Assembly: GCA_019136655.1 (NCBI GenBank)
Contig: JAGVTU010000017.1
Location: 1 to 64,000, forward strand
Length of the DNA stretch: 64,000 bases
Direction of reading: 5' to 3'
From: Bacteroidota bacterium
GTDB lineage: Bacteria; Bacteroidota; Bacteroidia; AKYH767-A; OLB10
The translations under genes were made by a program, and so were the position numbers. Every line of letters starts with the position of its first letter. Within the stretch, counting starts at the first letter, position 1. This document shows positions 38,479-47,388 of the stretch, piece after piece. Under the pieces are notes generated by a model that made no database searches, was not told where the DNA came from, and was given only the letters and a program-made list of their open reading frames with translations.

Positions 38479-39603
38479 TTACTTCTTGATGTATTTGGAA
38501 TTTACCTCATCCCATGATGGTAAATCATTATAGTGCCACATATCAATCACCACTCCGTTTTTAAGTAATACCAGTCCCGGATTGGAGCGAATAATTGTTT
38601 TAAGTGCTGTGCCATCACAGAAATAATATTCAAACATATTCTGATATTCGTGTCTGAATAAGTCAGTTTCAGCAGGTATGGTTGAAGTAAGGCCAAAAAA
38701 CTGAATTTGATTTTTTTCGCATGCATTAGCCAGTTCATTCACCTTAGGCTGAATCTTTCTGTTAGACTTGCTCAAATCATAAGCGACAAGCATAAATGAA
38801 TACTCAGGATTATTCAAAAACTCTTCTGTATGATTTGTGCCTTCTGCGTCAACAATGCTGAAGTCATGAATTTTGGCTTTATCACCTTCTCTGATGACTT
38901 TGTCAACACGGTCAACAAATTCATAATTTTCGAGATCTTCCGGAAGGTTATTCATCCCAAACTCTTTTATGCTCCCGTCTTTTGCTTTGTATTTAAAAAC
39001 AATTTCAATACTGTCAGGTTTTGCATTTGGAGGTGGCAACATTCCTATTTTAATGTTATTTCCAATTGCATAAGGCCTGAAATCAATGTAAGGAAGATGG
39101 GCATAGGTGTAATAAGTAAATAAACAACTGATGACAACTGAAAATATAACCGTCCAGCGTGCTGTACGCAAACTGAATAATGGTTTTATTTTATGTCGCC
39201 ACATAAATATTATCAGAATCCATATCAAAAGCACTATGTCCTTGCCAAACGATTGCCATGGAGAAAGCTTCATTGCATCGCCAAAACATCCACAGTCTTT
39301 TACAACCCCGAAATATGCAGAGTAAAAAGTAAGAAACGTAAAGAACACAATTAACAGCAGTAATAGCCACGAAACTAAATTCATTCGCCATCCTACGAGC
39401 GTGGCAACACCCAGAACAATTTCAGCAACACAAATAAACTGTGCCAGTGCTACTGATATCGCACTCAGAAACGGCATATTAAATACCAGAAAATACTCAT
39501 CCAGCTTGTAACTGAATCCTAAGGTGTCATTGGCTTTAATAAACCCTGAGATAATAAATAAAACGCCAACCAAAATCCGGCAAAGACCAACAAGATACTT
39601 CAT
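38479..39603 (-). CDS. BT_3928-type protein: DoxX/MauE membrane domain plus thioredoxin-like domain
   Basis: 374 residues. The N-terminal half has four helices (1-130) of the DoxX/MauE kind, with a DCGCFGDAMKLSPW motif (103-116) at a membrane edge. About residues 200-374 form a soluble domain with a thioredoxin-like pattern (AKIHDFSIVDAEGTNH, FMLVAYDLSK, PGLVLLKNGVVIDMWHYNDLP) but no CxxC. The family is common in Bacteroidota and its function is unproven; a role in envelope redox chemistry is plausible. It is upstream of recF on the same strand. Confidence 0.8.
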   Translation of the reverse strand: MKYLVGLCRILVGVLFIISGFIKANDTLGFSYKLDEYFLVFNMPFLSAISVALAQFICVAEIVLGVATLVGWRMNLVSWLLLLLIVFFTFLTFYSAYFGVVKDCGCFGDAMKLSPWQSFGKDIVLLIWILIIFMWRHKIKPLFSLRTARWTVIFSVVISCLFTYYTYAHLPYIDFRPYAIGNNIKIGMLPPPNAKPDSIEIVFKYKAKDGSIKEFGMNNLPEDLENYEFVDRVDKVIREGDKAKIHDFSIVDAEGTNHTEEFLNNPEYSFMLVAYDLSKSNRKIQPKVNELANACEKNQIQFFGLTSTIPAETDLFRHEYQNMFEYYFCDGTALKTIIRSNPGLVLLKNGVVIDMWHYNDLPSWDEVNSKYIKK

Positions 39604-39709
39604 ATTCGTGTAGTTATTTTTCCCTTATATTTTAATTACAAATAATGAAATTTTAAACATTCTGTTCTGCATACATTGAAAAAACTTTTTCACACCTGAT
39701 GTCAAATTC

Positions 39710-39717
39710 TACCTTTG
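39710..39717 (+). promoter_or_regulatory. -7 promoter element of folP
   Basis: TACCTTTG is an exact TAnnTTTG match. A transcript starting about 39722 begins after the in-frame ATG at 39699, which supports the ATG at 39735 as the real folP start. Confidence 0.55.
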
Positions 39718-39734
39718 CTAAGTTTTTGTTTTTT

Positions 39735-40574
39735 ATGGATAACCAGTCAACACTCATTCAATGCAAAGGCAAACTTATTGACCTTTCAAGTCCAAAGGTG
39801 ATGGGTATATTGAATATTACACCCGATTCCTTTTATGACGGAGGTCGTTATGGTGATGAAAATGCAATTTTACGACAAGTAGAATTAATGCTTAATGAAG
39901 GTGCAACTTTCATTGATATCGGCTCTGTTTCCACTCGTCCGGGAGCCGAAATCCCTGACACTGAAACAGAGTGGAACAGAATGGAAAAATATTTGAAAGC
40001 AATAGTTAAGCAGTTTCCTGAAGCAATTATTTCAATAGATACTACGCGTGCTCAAATTGCTCAGCGAGCTATTCAGGAAGGTGCAGCTTTGGTCAATGAT
40101 ATTTCGGCAGGTGAGTGGGATGAACAAATGTTGCCGATGGTGGCTTCGCTCAGAGTTCCTTATGTGATGATGCACAGGCAAGGAATTCCTCAAACCATGC
40201 AGGTTAATCCGCAATATAAAAATGTTACCCTCGAAGTGCTCCAATATTTCGGCAATCGTATAGCGCTATGCAGAGAAATGGGAATTAAAGACCTGATTAT
40301 AGATCCTGGTTTTGGATTTGGAAAAAATACAGAGCATAATTTTACATTGTTACGCGAGTTAAAATCTTTGTCGGTTGCAGGGTGTCCTGTATTGGCAGGC
40401 CTGTCTAGAAAAAGTATGATTTGGAGAACACTGGGAGTAACTCCTGAGAATGCATTAAACGGTACTACAGCTTTAAATATGGTAGCTCTCATCAATGGTG
40501 CAAGTATTTTAAGAGTACATGATGTGAAAGAAGCCATGCAAACTGTTGCATTATTCAGAGAATTACATCCCTAA
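39735..40574 (+). CDS. folP: Dihydropteroate synthase
   Basis: Joins 7,8-dihydropterin pyrophosphate to p-aminobenzoate in folate synthesis. 279 residues from this start. The TIM barrel shows MGILNITPDSFYDGG (23-37), DIGSVSTRPGA, NDISAGEW, and GFGFGKNTEHNF with GLSRKSMIWR. The alternative start at 39699 would add 12 residues but precedes the promoter -7 box. A terminator-like hairpin follows the stop. Confidence 0.96.
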   Translation: MDNQSTLIQCKGKLIDLSSPKVMGILNITPDSFYDGGRYGDENAILRQVELMLNEGATFIDIGSVSTRPGAEIPDTETEWNRMEKYLKAIVKQFPEAIISIDTTRAQIAQRAIQEGAALVNDISAGEWDEQMLPMVASLRVPYVMMHRQGIPQTMQVNPQYKNVTLEVLQYFGNRIALCREMGIKDLIIDPGFGFGKNTEHNFTLLRELKSLSVAGCPVLAGLSRKSMIWRTLGVTPENALNGTTALNMVALINGASILRVHDVKEAMQTVALFRELHP

Positions 40575-40587
40575 TGCTATGAGCAAT

Positions 40588-40608
40588 ATCTGAAGTTTTT
40601 TTTCAGAT
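40588..40608 (+). terminator. Possible terminator of folP
   Basis: ATCTGAA (40588-40594) pairs with TTCAGAT (40602-40608) around a T-rich 7-nt loop. The following TGTTAATTTT is only partly T-rich, so termination may be incomplete. Confidence 0.4.
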
Positions 40609-40666
40609 TGTTAATTTTCATTTGTTGAGAAAAGTGTAGCATGAAAAAAATGCTTTACAATTAATT

Positions 40667-40674
40667 TAATTTTG
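40667..40674 (+). promoter_or_regulatory. -7 promoter element of the ABC-F gene
   Basis: TAATTTTG is an exact TAnnTTTG match 20 bp before the GTG start at 40695, leaving room for a short leader with an AGGA motif (40690-40693). Confidence 0.5.
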
Positions 40675-40694
40675 CAGTTTATCAGAAACAGGAC

Positions 40695-42506
40695 GTGAAT
40701 TATTTATCAGTAGAGAATATCAGCAAATCGTTTGGCTACAGAATTTTGTTTAAAGATATTTCCTTTGGAATTTCCAAAGGGCAGAAGGTAGCGCTTGTTG
40801 CACGAAACGGAACAGGAAAGACATCGTTGCTTAGAATGCTTGCAGAACTTGAACCACCTGATGAAGGGAGTATCACATATCGCAATCAACTGAAGGTATC
40901 TTATCTTCCACAGGAATCTAATTTGTCTGCATCATCAACAGTGGCCGATTGTCTTACTTCCAATAATCATATTGCAGATGCATTACTCAATGAAAAACCG
41001 CATTATGAACTCACTGAAGAAGAACAAACTCTTTTGGGTAAAATTAAATCTGTTGCAGGTAAACTGAATGTTGATTTTTTTCATCAGCAGGTTGGTGTGC
41101 TTTCAGGCGGACAGCATAAACGACTCGCATTGGCCAAGGTTTTATTGGACGAAGCAGACTTTGTAATAATGGACGAGCCTACCAATCACCTCGACCTTGA
41201 TATGATTGAATGGCTTGAATCTTTTCTGACAACAGCAAATATGACCATGCTTCTGGTGACTCACGACCGTTATTTTCTGGATGAGATTTGTGATGAGATT
41301 CTTGAACTCGACAACGGAACTTTGTACAGACATAAAGGTAATTACTCATATTATTTAGAAAAAAAAGCCGAAAGGCTGGATAATGAGCAGGCATCTACTG
41401 CTCGTGCAAAAAATATTTATCGGACAGAACTGGAGTGGATGCGCAAACAGCCAAGAGCAAGGGGCACAAAATCAAAATCGCGTATTGATGCATTTTATGA
41501 AACAGAAGAAAAAGCCAAAAAGAAAACAGAGCAGAGCAATGTTCAGCTCGACATTAATATTTCGCGAATAGGAAGTAAAATTTTAGAAATACATCGTGTA
41601 AGCAAGTCGTATGAGAATCTGAAACTGATAGAAAATTTTGACTATTCACTTCGCAAGGGAGAAAAAATTGGAATAGTTGGAAATAACGGTGCCGGCAAGA
41701 GCACATTGCTCAACATCATTACAGGGAAAACAAAACCTGATAAGGGAAAAGTGGTTATGGGTGAAACAATTGTTCCGGGTTATTTTGAACAGCAGGTTGA
41801 TGAATTGTCAGGGCAAAAGCGTGTAATTGAAGTGGTGCGTGATATTGCAGAATTTATTCCTATGAGTGGAGGAAGAAAAATATCGGCAGCGCAATTGCTC
41901 GAAAGATTTTTGTTTGAACCTTCCATGCATTTTCAGTATGTGGAAAAACTGAGTGGTGGCGAAAAGCGCAGACTTTATCTGCTTACTGTGCTGATGAAAA
42001 ATCCGAATCTGCTTATTCTTGACGAGCCAACGAACGACCTCGACATTGAAACGCTGAGTGTGCTCGAAGATTATCTGGCTTCTTTTGAAGGTTGTGTTAT
42101 CATCGTTACTCACGACAGATTTTTTATGGATAAAGTAGTGGATCATATTTGGGTATTTGAAGGTGATGGGGAAATCAAGGTTATCAATGGTAATTACAAT
42201 GATTATCGCCTGCAGCGAAAAGCATTAAAGCGCGAACAAAAGAAAGAAGAAAGAAACTCAGAGCCTGTTAAACCTAAAGCAGAATCACCAAAGAAAAAAC
42301 TGACTTTCAAGGAGCGACAGGAATATGAATTGCTTGAGAAAGAAATACAGTTGCTGGAAGAGGAAAAATCAATGCTTGAAAAACAACTATCTGATGAAGG
42401 AGTTAACCATGAGCAGTTGCATGAGAAAGCAAATCGCATCCGTGAAATTATGCTGACAATAGATGAAAAAACTCTGCGCTGGATGGAATTGGCTGAGTTC
42501 GCCTGA
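40695..42506 (+). CDS. uup: ABC-F family ATPase, Uup-like
   Basis: 603-residue soluble protein with two ABC ATPase domains: Walker A ARNGTGKTS and GNNGAGKST; signatures LSGGQHKRLALAK and LSGGEKRRLYL; Walker B with DEPTNHLDL and DEPTNDLDIE. The inter-domain linker and a C-terminal coiled coil (about 525-590, LLEKEIQLLEEEKSMLEKQL) give the Uup/EttA layout. ABC-F proteins act on the ribosome or DNA; Uup prevents some transposon excision and affects ribosomes in E. coli. Start is GTG, preceded by AGGA. Confidence 0.9.
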   Translation: MNYLSVENISKSFGYRILFKDISFGISKGQKVALVARNGTGKTSLLRMLAELEPPDEGSITYRNQLKVSYLPQESNLSASSTVADCLTSNNHIADALLNEKPHYELTEEEQTLLGKIKSVAGKLNVDFFHQQVGVLSGGQHKRLALAKVLLDEADFVIMDEPTNHLDLDMIEWLESFLTTANMTMLLVTHDRYFLDEICDEILELDNGTLYRHKGNYSYYLEKKAERLDNEQASTARAKNIYRTELEWMRKQPRARGTKSKSRIDAFYETEEKAKKKTEQSNVQLDINISRIGSKILEIHRVSKSYENLKLIENFDYSLRKGEKIGIVGNNGAGKSTLLNIITGKTKPDKGKVVMGETIVPGYFEQQVDELSGQKRVIEVVRDIAEFIPMSGGRKISAAQLLERFLFEPSMHFQYVEKLSGGEKRRLYLLTVLMKNPNLLILDEPTNDLDIETLSVLEDYLASFEGCVIIVTHDRFFMDKVVDHIWVFEGDGEIKVINGNYNDYRLQRKALKREQKKEERNSEPVKPKAESPKKKLTFKERQEYELLEKEIQLLEEEKSMLEKQLSDEGVNHEQLHEKANRIREIMLTIDEKTLRWMELAEFA

Positions 42507-42570
42507 AATCCTGAAATACTTATTATTTTGTTAAATGTAAACCATTCCTTACTTTTTAATGGAATGTTAG

Positions 42571-42578
42571 TACTTTCG
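42571..42578 (+). promoter_or_regulatory. Near-consensus -7 element of the M13 peptidase gene
   Basis: TACTTTCG differs from TAnnTTTG at one base and is 21 bp before the ATG at 42600. A CATTCC/GGAATG inverted repeat (42543-42548, 42561-42566) precedes it. Confidence 0.35.
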
Positions 42579-42599
42579 TCACCTCAAAAAAATGTTTCT

Positions 42600-44633
42600 A
42601 TGAATAAACTGATTTGTATTGCAGCAGCAGCAACTCTTTTATCTGCCTGCACTACTCAAAACCAAACGCCTGTTGCACCTGATGAACTTGTTCAGCATAT
42701 TGACAGCAGTGTAAAACCTGGTGATGACTTTTTTATGTTTGCCAATGGCAAATGGTTTGCTACACATCCAATACCTGAAAGTGAGCGAAGCAATGGTATA
42801 TTCAGGACAATTACAGATACCATCAATTCGAGCATATTGCAGATTTGCGAAAATGCAACTTCTGCTTATGCAGCAAAAGGAAGTAATGAACAAAAAATTG
42901 GTGATTATTACTTCAGTGGCATGGATACGACCACAATTGAAAAAGAAGGTATCGAACCATTAAAAGAAGAATTTACTGCCATTGATAATCTGAAAGATTT
43001 TAATGATGTGGTGCGTTATGCAGGACATCTGCATATTATATGTGGTTCACCTATGTTGAGCATGTATGTCAATTCTGATGATAAAATCAGCTCTAAGAAT
43101 GCCATCTTTTTATGGCAGGGAGGATTAGGACTTCCTGACAGAGATTATTATTTCAATACTGATGAGCGAACTAAAAAAATCAGAGAAGAATATCCCAATC
43201 ACCTGAAAAAAATGTTTGCTCTCATAGGTAATGATGAGGCTAAAGCTGCTGCAGCTGCTGACGATGTTTATAAAATTGAATTAGCATTGGCTAAGGTGAG
43301 CAGAAAAATTGAAGACCTCCGTGATCCATTTAAGAATTATAACAAGTATGATGTAAAAACTTTCGAAACGCGTATTTCAAATGTTCCTTTAAACACTTTT
43401 CTGGAAGCAGTTAACTTAGGCAATGCCGACACCGTTATAGTTGGACAACCAGAGTTTTTCGACTATCTGAATAAAGCTTCAAAAGAGTTCAGTCTTGACC
43501 AGTGGAAGAATTATCTGAGATGGAACCTCATTCATGGACTTGCAAAATATTTGAATTCAGCTATTGAACTTGAGAATTTTCGTTTTTATGGTACTGTTCT
43601 CAATGGGACAAAAGAGCAACGCCCTCGCTGGAAACGTGTGGTTGAAGACACCAATGGCCAGCTTGGTGAGTTGATAGGACAAGTGTATGTTGAGAAATAT
43701 CTGCCGAAAGGAACAAAGGAAAAGTTGATGGAAATCGGTAATGCCATCAAAGCGGTTTACAAAGACCGAATCATGAAACTCGACTGGATGAGTGATGTGA
43801 CAAAACAAAAAGCAGTGAAGAAACTTGATGCCATCATTATGAAAGTTGGATATCCTGATAAATGGAAGGACTTATCTGCAATGGAAATTGACCGTTCATC
43901 TTATGTAGCAAATGTTATCAGATCCAATCAGTGGCATACCAACTACATGATTAGCCAATACGGCAAGCCTGTTGACCGTACAATTTGGCATATGACTCCT
44001 CAAACCTACAATGCCTATTATAATCCATCCAACAATGAGATTGTAGTGCCCGCATGTAACATTATTGTTCCGGGGTATGAAAAAACAATGGCTGATGATG
44101 CAATACTCTACAGCATCATTGGTGGTTCTACATTTGGTCATGAGTTCACTCATGGTTTTGATGATCAGGGAAGCAAATACGATGAATTCGGAAATCTGAA
44201 CAACTGGTGGACTCCTGAAGACAGTGCACGTTTTTATGCTAAAACAGGAGCAGTAGTAAATCAATACAACCAATATGTAGTTGTGGACAGTCTTCGCATT
44301 AATGGCAGCCAAACACAGGGAGAAAATATTGCTGATATCGGTGGCATTGCTATGGGGCTTGAGGCATTTAAGAAAACAGCGCAGTACAAGGAGAACAAAA
44401 TGATTGCGGGGCTTACACCTTCACAGCGATTCTTCTTGGGATATGCCTATGCATGGATGGTGAATATGCGTCCTGAAGCATTGGCAACAAGAGTACTTAC
44501 AGATGTTCACTCTCCTGCCAAATACAGAGTGATTGGTCCGTTGGTGAACATGCCCGAGTTTTATGAAACATTCGGAATTAAAGAAGGAGATAAAATATTT
44601 CTGCCTGAGAGTCAGCGTGTGCATATATGGTAA
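42600..44633 (+). CDS. M13-family metallopeptidase lipoprotein
   Basis: 677-residue PepO/neprilysin-type peptidase. The N-terminus MNKLICIAAAATLLSAC gives a lipobox ending at Cys17, so it is membrane-tethered. The zinc motif is GHEFTHGFDDQG (HExxH) with the downstream Glu in GENIADIGG. N-terminal landmark PGDDFFMFANGKW is typical for M13. M13 enzymes cleave short peptides; the envelope location suggests peptide processing or scavenging. A TTG-initiated extension from 42528 has no similarity and would abolish the signal peptide. Confidence 0.92.
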   Translation: MNKLICIAAAATLLSACTTQNQTPVAPDELVQHIDSSVKPGDDFFMFANGKWFATHPIPESERSNGIFRTITDTINSSILQICENATSAYAAKGSNEQKIGDYYFSGMDTTTIEKEGIEPLKEEFTAIDNLKDFNDVVRYAGHLHIICGSPMLSMYVNSDDKISSKNAIFLWQGGLGLPDRDYYFNTDERTKKIREEYPNHLKKMFALIGNDEAKAAAAADDVYKIELALAKVSRKIEDLRDPFKNYNKYDVKTFETRISNVPLNTFLEAVNLGNADTVIVGQPEFFDYLNKASKEFSLDQWKNYLRWNLIHGLAKYLNSAIELENFRFYGTVLNGTKEQRPRWKRVVEDTNGQLGELIGQVYVEKYLPKGTKEKLMEIGNAIKAVYKDRIMKLDWMSDVTKQKAVKKLDAIIMKVGYPDKWKDLSAMEIDRSSYVANVIRSNQWHTNYMISQYGKPVDRTIWHMTPQTYNAYYNPSNNEIVVPACNIIVPGYEKTMADDAILYSIIGGSTFGHEFTHGFDDQGSKYDEFGNLNNWWTPEDSARFYAKTGAVVNQYNQYVVVDSLRINGSQTQGENIADIGGIAMGLEAFKKTAQYKENKMIAGLTPSQRFFLGYAYAWMVNMRPEALATRVLTDVHSPAKYRVIGPLVNMPEFYETFGIKEGDKIFLPESQRVHIW

Positions 44634-44646
44634 GCGGCTGATTGCT

Positions 44647-44654
44647 TATCTTTG
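44647..44654 (+). promoter_or_regulatory. -7 promoter element of the esterase gene
   Basis: TATCTTTG is an exact TAnnTTTG match. An in-frame TTG at 44652 lies inside it, so translation most likely begins at the ATG at 44673. Confidence 0.5.
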
Positions 44655-44672
44655 AATTTTAGAACATTAGTT

Positions 44673-45392
44673 ATGAAAGAAGAATCTATCCGTTATTATT
44701 CACCCATTATTGGCCGTGATTTTGATATGTTGATATTTGGTGATGGTGGAATTCCTGTGATTGCATTTCCAACCAGCATGGGAAGGCATTATCAAAACCG
44801 CGATTTCAAACTTATTGAAAGTGTAGCCGGTTTTGTTGACAGTGGATTTATTAAAATCTATTGCCCTGACAGCATTGACGAACTAAGTTGGTATAATACA
44901 CATATTCATCCTTCGGAGCGGGTTAAGAATCATATTATCTACGATCAGATGATTTTGGAGGAAGTGGTAAGCCGTGCACAAAAAGAAACCGGACACTCGC
45001 GCGTAGTTACTGCCGGTTGCAGCTTCGGTGGCTATCAGGCAGTAAACTTTGCATTCCGCCATACTGAAGTGGTTGCTCATACCTTCAGTATGGGTGGTGC
45101 GTTCGATATCAAAATGCATCTTGACGGATATTATGATGACAATGTTTATTTCAATAATCCTCCTGACTATTTACCCGATCTACAGAACGAAAATCTGTTC
45201 AAAATGGGTGTGGTGCTTGGAGTAGGAGAGTATGACTTCTGTTTGCAGCAGAATAAACGATTGTCGGAAATACTTACTAAAAAAGGAATTGCTCACTGGC
45301 TTGATATAAGACCGGGAGCCAATCACGACTGGCCGGTTTGGCGCGAGATGTTTCCTGCATACATTGCAGCACTTCAGACTGAAAAAGTGTAA
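44673..45392 (+). CDS. Esterase-family alpha/beta hydrolase
   Basis: 239 residues of the esterase/enterobactin-esterase-like family. The nucleophile elbow is GCSFGGY (Ser117), the acid is probably Asp in GVGEYDFCLQQ, and the catalytic His is in GANHDWPVW near residue 222. No signal peptide. Substrate unknown; polyester, acyl or esterase activity is typical. It follows the M13 gene by 39 bp but has its own -7 box. A TTG start would add seven residues that overlap the promoter. Confidence 0.85.
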   Translation: MKEESIRYYSPIIGRDFDMLIFGDGGIPVIAFPTSMGRHYQNRDFKLIESVAGFVDSGFIKIYCPDSIDELSWYNTHIHPSERVKNHIIYDQMILEEVVSRAQKETGHSRVVTAGCSFGGYQAVNFAFRHTEVVAHTFSMGGAFDIKMHLDGYYDDNVYFNNPPDYLPDLQNENLFKMGVVLGVGEYDFCLQQNKRLSEILTKKGIAHWLDIRPGANHDWPVWREMFPAYIAALQTEKV

Positions 45393-45440
45393 TTGAACTT
45401 ATTCTTTCAAATTTTATGTGAGTTGGAAATTGCTTCTCAC

Positions 45441-45467
45441 TGGGAAGTAATTGCAATTAAATTCCCA
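45441..45467. repeat. Nested inverted repeat between convergent genes
   Basis: TGGGAA (45441-45446) and TTCCCA (45462-45467) flank the perfect 12-bp palindrome TAATTGCAATTA (45448-45459). It sits between the converging esterase and holA genes. It lacks a T tract, so it is not a standard terminator; it could still form a weak bidirectional one or a DNA-binding site. Confidence 0.4.
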
Positions 45468-45487
45468 ATCAAAGAAAAGGATTGTTT

Positions 45488-46552
45488 TTAGTGAAGTATT
45501 TTAAATACGAGTTCTTTCATCAGGTCGCCTTCGCTTACCTGATCGCTTGAACCTACACCTTTTGATTTTAAATCATATTCACGCAGCCAGCCGATAATCT
45601 GTTCGAGTTTGGCAGCAGGATAATTTCTTGCAGCCTGCACATATTCTTTCACAACATATGGGTTGATGCCTGTAGCAGCGGCAAGACTACCCGGTGATTT
45701 ATCCTGAGTGAAATGGATGATGAGCAGTTTGTTGAAATAGGCAAACAAACTTGCTATCAACAGGGGGAAAGGATTGCTTTTAGGATTCGCTTCAAAATAG
45801 TTGATAATCTGATTGGCCTTCAAAACATTTTTTATTCCCAGTGCATTTTGCAATTCAAATACATTGTATTCCTTGCTGATGCCAATATGTTCCTGAATAT
45901 TATTTGTGGTAATAACAGATTTGTCAGTCAGGTTAATCAGCATTTTGTTTATTTCATTACTGATTTTCGATAAATCATTTCCCAGATACTGTGCCAGTAA
46001 CTCAGTTGCACTATCATCAGCAGTAATTTTTTTCTCTTTTAAAAATGATTTTATCCATCCTGCAATCTGGTTGTCGTAAAGTTTCTTTGTTTCGAGAAAC
46101 TGTGCTTTTTCTTTTAACAGTTTACCAATTTTGGTTCGTGAATCTACTTTTTTATACTTATAACAAAATACAAGCAGCGTAGTTGCTGTCGGGTTTTGCA
46201 GATAAAGCATCATTGGGTCTTCTTTCTCCTTGCTTTTCTCCTTAGAGCCTTCATCATCCTTACCTCTGGATGAGAACCATCTCAAATCCTGTGCTTCTTT
46301 AACTATTACCACCTGATAATTGGACATCATCGGAAATCGCCTTGCCGCACTTACAATCGTCATTATATCTGTATCGCGTCCGTAAAGCACAGTCTGATTA
46401 AATTCCTTCTCCATATCGTTCAGCACATTTTCTTCCATAAAATCACTTATGGCATCAATGTAAAAAGGTTCATCGCCCTGCAAAAAGTACACAGGATGGT
46501 AAACCTTATTCTTCAGGTCTTTAATAATTTCTTCGTACTTACGTTCAGGCAT
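45488..46552 (-). CDS. holA: DNA polymerase III subunit delta
   Basis: Clamp-loader delta subunit, 354 residues. Family opening PVYFLQGDEPFYIDAISDFMEENVL, PMMSNYQVVIVKEAQDLR and LLAQYLGNDLSKISNEINKM are all present, with no Walker A (delta is ATPase-inactive). It starts 6 nt after the AMP nucleosidase stop, so both are probably in one operon. Confidence 0.93.
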   Translation of the reverse strand: MPERKYEEIIKDLKNKVYHPVYFLQGDEPFYIDAISDFMEENVLNDMEKEFNQTVLYGRDTDIMTIVSAARRFPMMSNYQVVIVKEAQDLRWFSSRGKDDEGSKEKSKEKEDPMMLYLQNPTATTLLVFCYKYKKVDSRTKIGKLLKEKAQFLETKKLYDNQIAGWIKSFLKEKKITADDSATELLAQYLGNDLSKISNEINKMLINLTDKSVITTNNIQEHIGISKEYNVFELQNALGIKNVLKANQIINYFEANPKSNPFPLLIASLFAYFNKLLIIHFTQDKSPGSLAAATGINPYVVKEYVQAARNYPAAKLEQIIGWLREYDLKSKGVGSSDQVSEGDLMKELVFKILH

Positions 46553-46558
46553 GTAAAA

Positions 46559-47329
46559 TCAGAAACGCAGATGTTTTACAGTAAGTCCTTTATTCTTGAG
46601 CTGATTGAGAGAGTCAATGCCAATCTTGATATGATTGGTGACAAACTCATTGGTCACCTTCTGATCACTTTTTTCAGTTTTAACACCTTCGGGAACCATA
46701 GGCTGATCACTCACCAGCAGCAATGCTCCCGAGGGAATTTTATTGATAAAGCCTGCAATAAACACAGTTGCAGTTTCCATATCAATGGCCATACATCTGA
46801 GTTTGCGCAAGTATTGTTTGAACTCACTGTCATGTTCCCATACGCGCCTGTTGGTAGTATAAACAGTTCCTGTCCAGTAATCTCTATTGTATTCACGGAT
46901 GGTAGTTGAAACAGCTTTTTGCAAACTAAATGCCGGCAGAGCAGGAACTTCCGGAGGCATATAATCATTGCTTGTACCTTCACCCCTTATTGCAGCAATC
47001 GGAAGAATTAAATCTCCCAGTTGATTTTTCTTTTTCAATCCGCCACATTTTCCTAAGAAGAGGCACGCCTGTGGTTTTACTGCTGACAATAAATCCATAA
47101 CGGTAGCGGCATTTGCGCTGCCCATACCAAAATTGATGATGGTAATTCCGTTGGCAGTTGCATTAGGCATCGGACGGTTTTTACCGTTGATTTCAACTTT
47201 ATGGATTTTTGCAAATAACTCTACATAATTCTTAAAATTGGTCAGCAAAATATATTTCCCAAAACTTTCAAGTTCACTTCCGGTATATCTCGGTAGCCAG
47301 TCTTTTACTATTTCGTCTTTCGTTATCAT
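46559..47329 (-). CDS. amn: AMP nucleosidase
   Basis: 256-residue nucleoside-phosphorylase-fold enzyme that cleaves AMP to adenine and ribose 5-phosphate. The short Bacteroidota form lacks the N-terminal regulatory domain of E. coli Amn (about 480 residues). Motifs are IINFGMGSANAATVMDLL, LGKCGGLKKK and the MAIDMETATVF block that binds the purine. It is the first gene of an apparent operon with holA, divergent from the HSDR_N gene. Confidence 0.9.
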   Translation of the reverse strand: MITKDEIVKDWLPRYTGSELESFGKYILLTNFKNYVELFAKIHKVEINGKNRPMPNATANGITIINFGMGSANAATVMDLLSAVKPQACLFLGKCGGLKKKNQLGDLILPIAAIRGEGTSNDYMPPEVPALPAFSLQKAVSTTIREYNRDYWTGTVYTTNRRVWEHDSEFKQYLRKLRCMAIDMETATVFIAGFINKIPSGALLLVSDQPMVPEGVKTEKSDQKVTNEFVTNHIKIGIDSLNQLKNKGLTVKHLRF

Positions 47330-47376
47330 ATTTAATTTAATGTTTCTGCGAATCTTTTAATACTGATTGTTTTGCT

Positions 47377-47384
47377 TATTTTCG
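47377..47384 (+). promoter_or_regulatory. Near-consensus -7 element abutting the HSDR_N gene start
   Basis: TATTTTCG differs from TAnnTTTG at one base and ends 4 nt before the ATG at 47389, the same geometry as at mutL and pyrD. Confidence 0.4.
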
Positions 47385-47388
47385 TTCA

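Noticed and set aside
39699-39734. Upstream ATG as the folP start
   Set aside because: The promoter -7 box TACCTTTG lies downstream of it, so the transcript would begin after this codon.
44652-44672. TTG start for the esterase
   Set aside because: It lies inside the -7 box at 44647-44654; the ATG at 44673 fits better.
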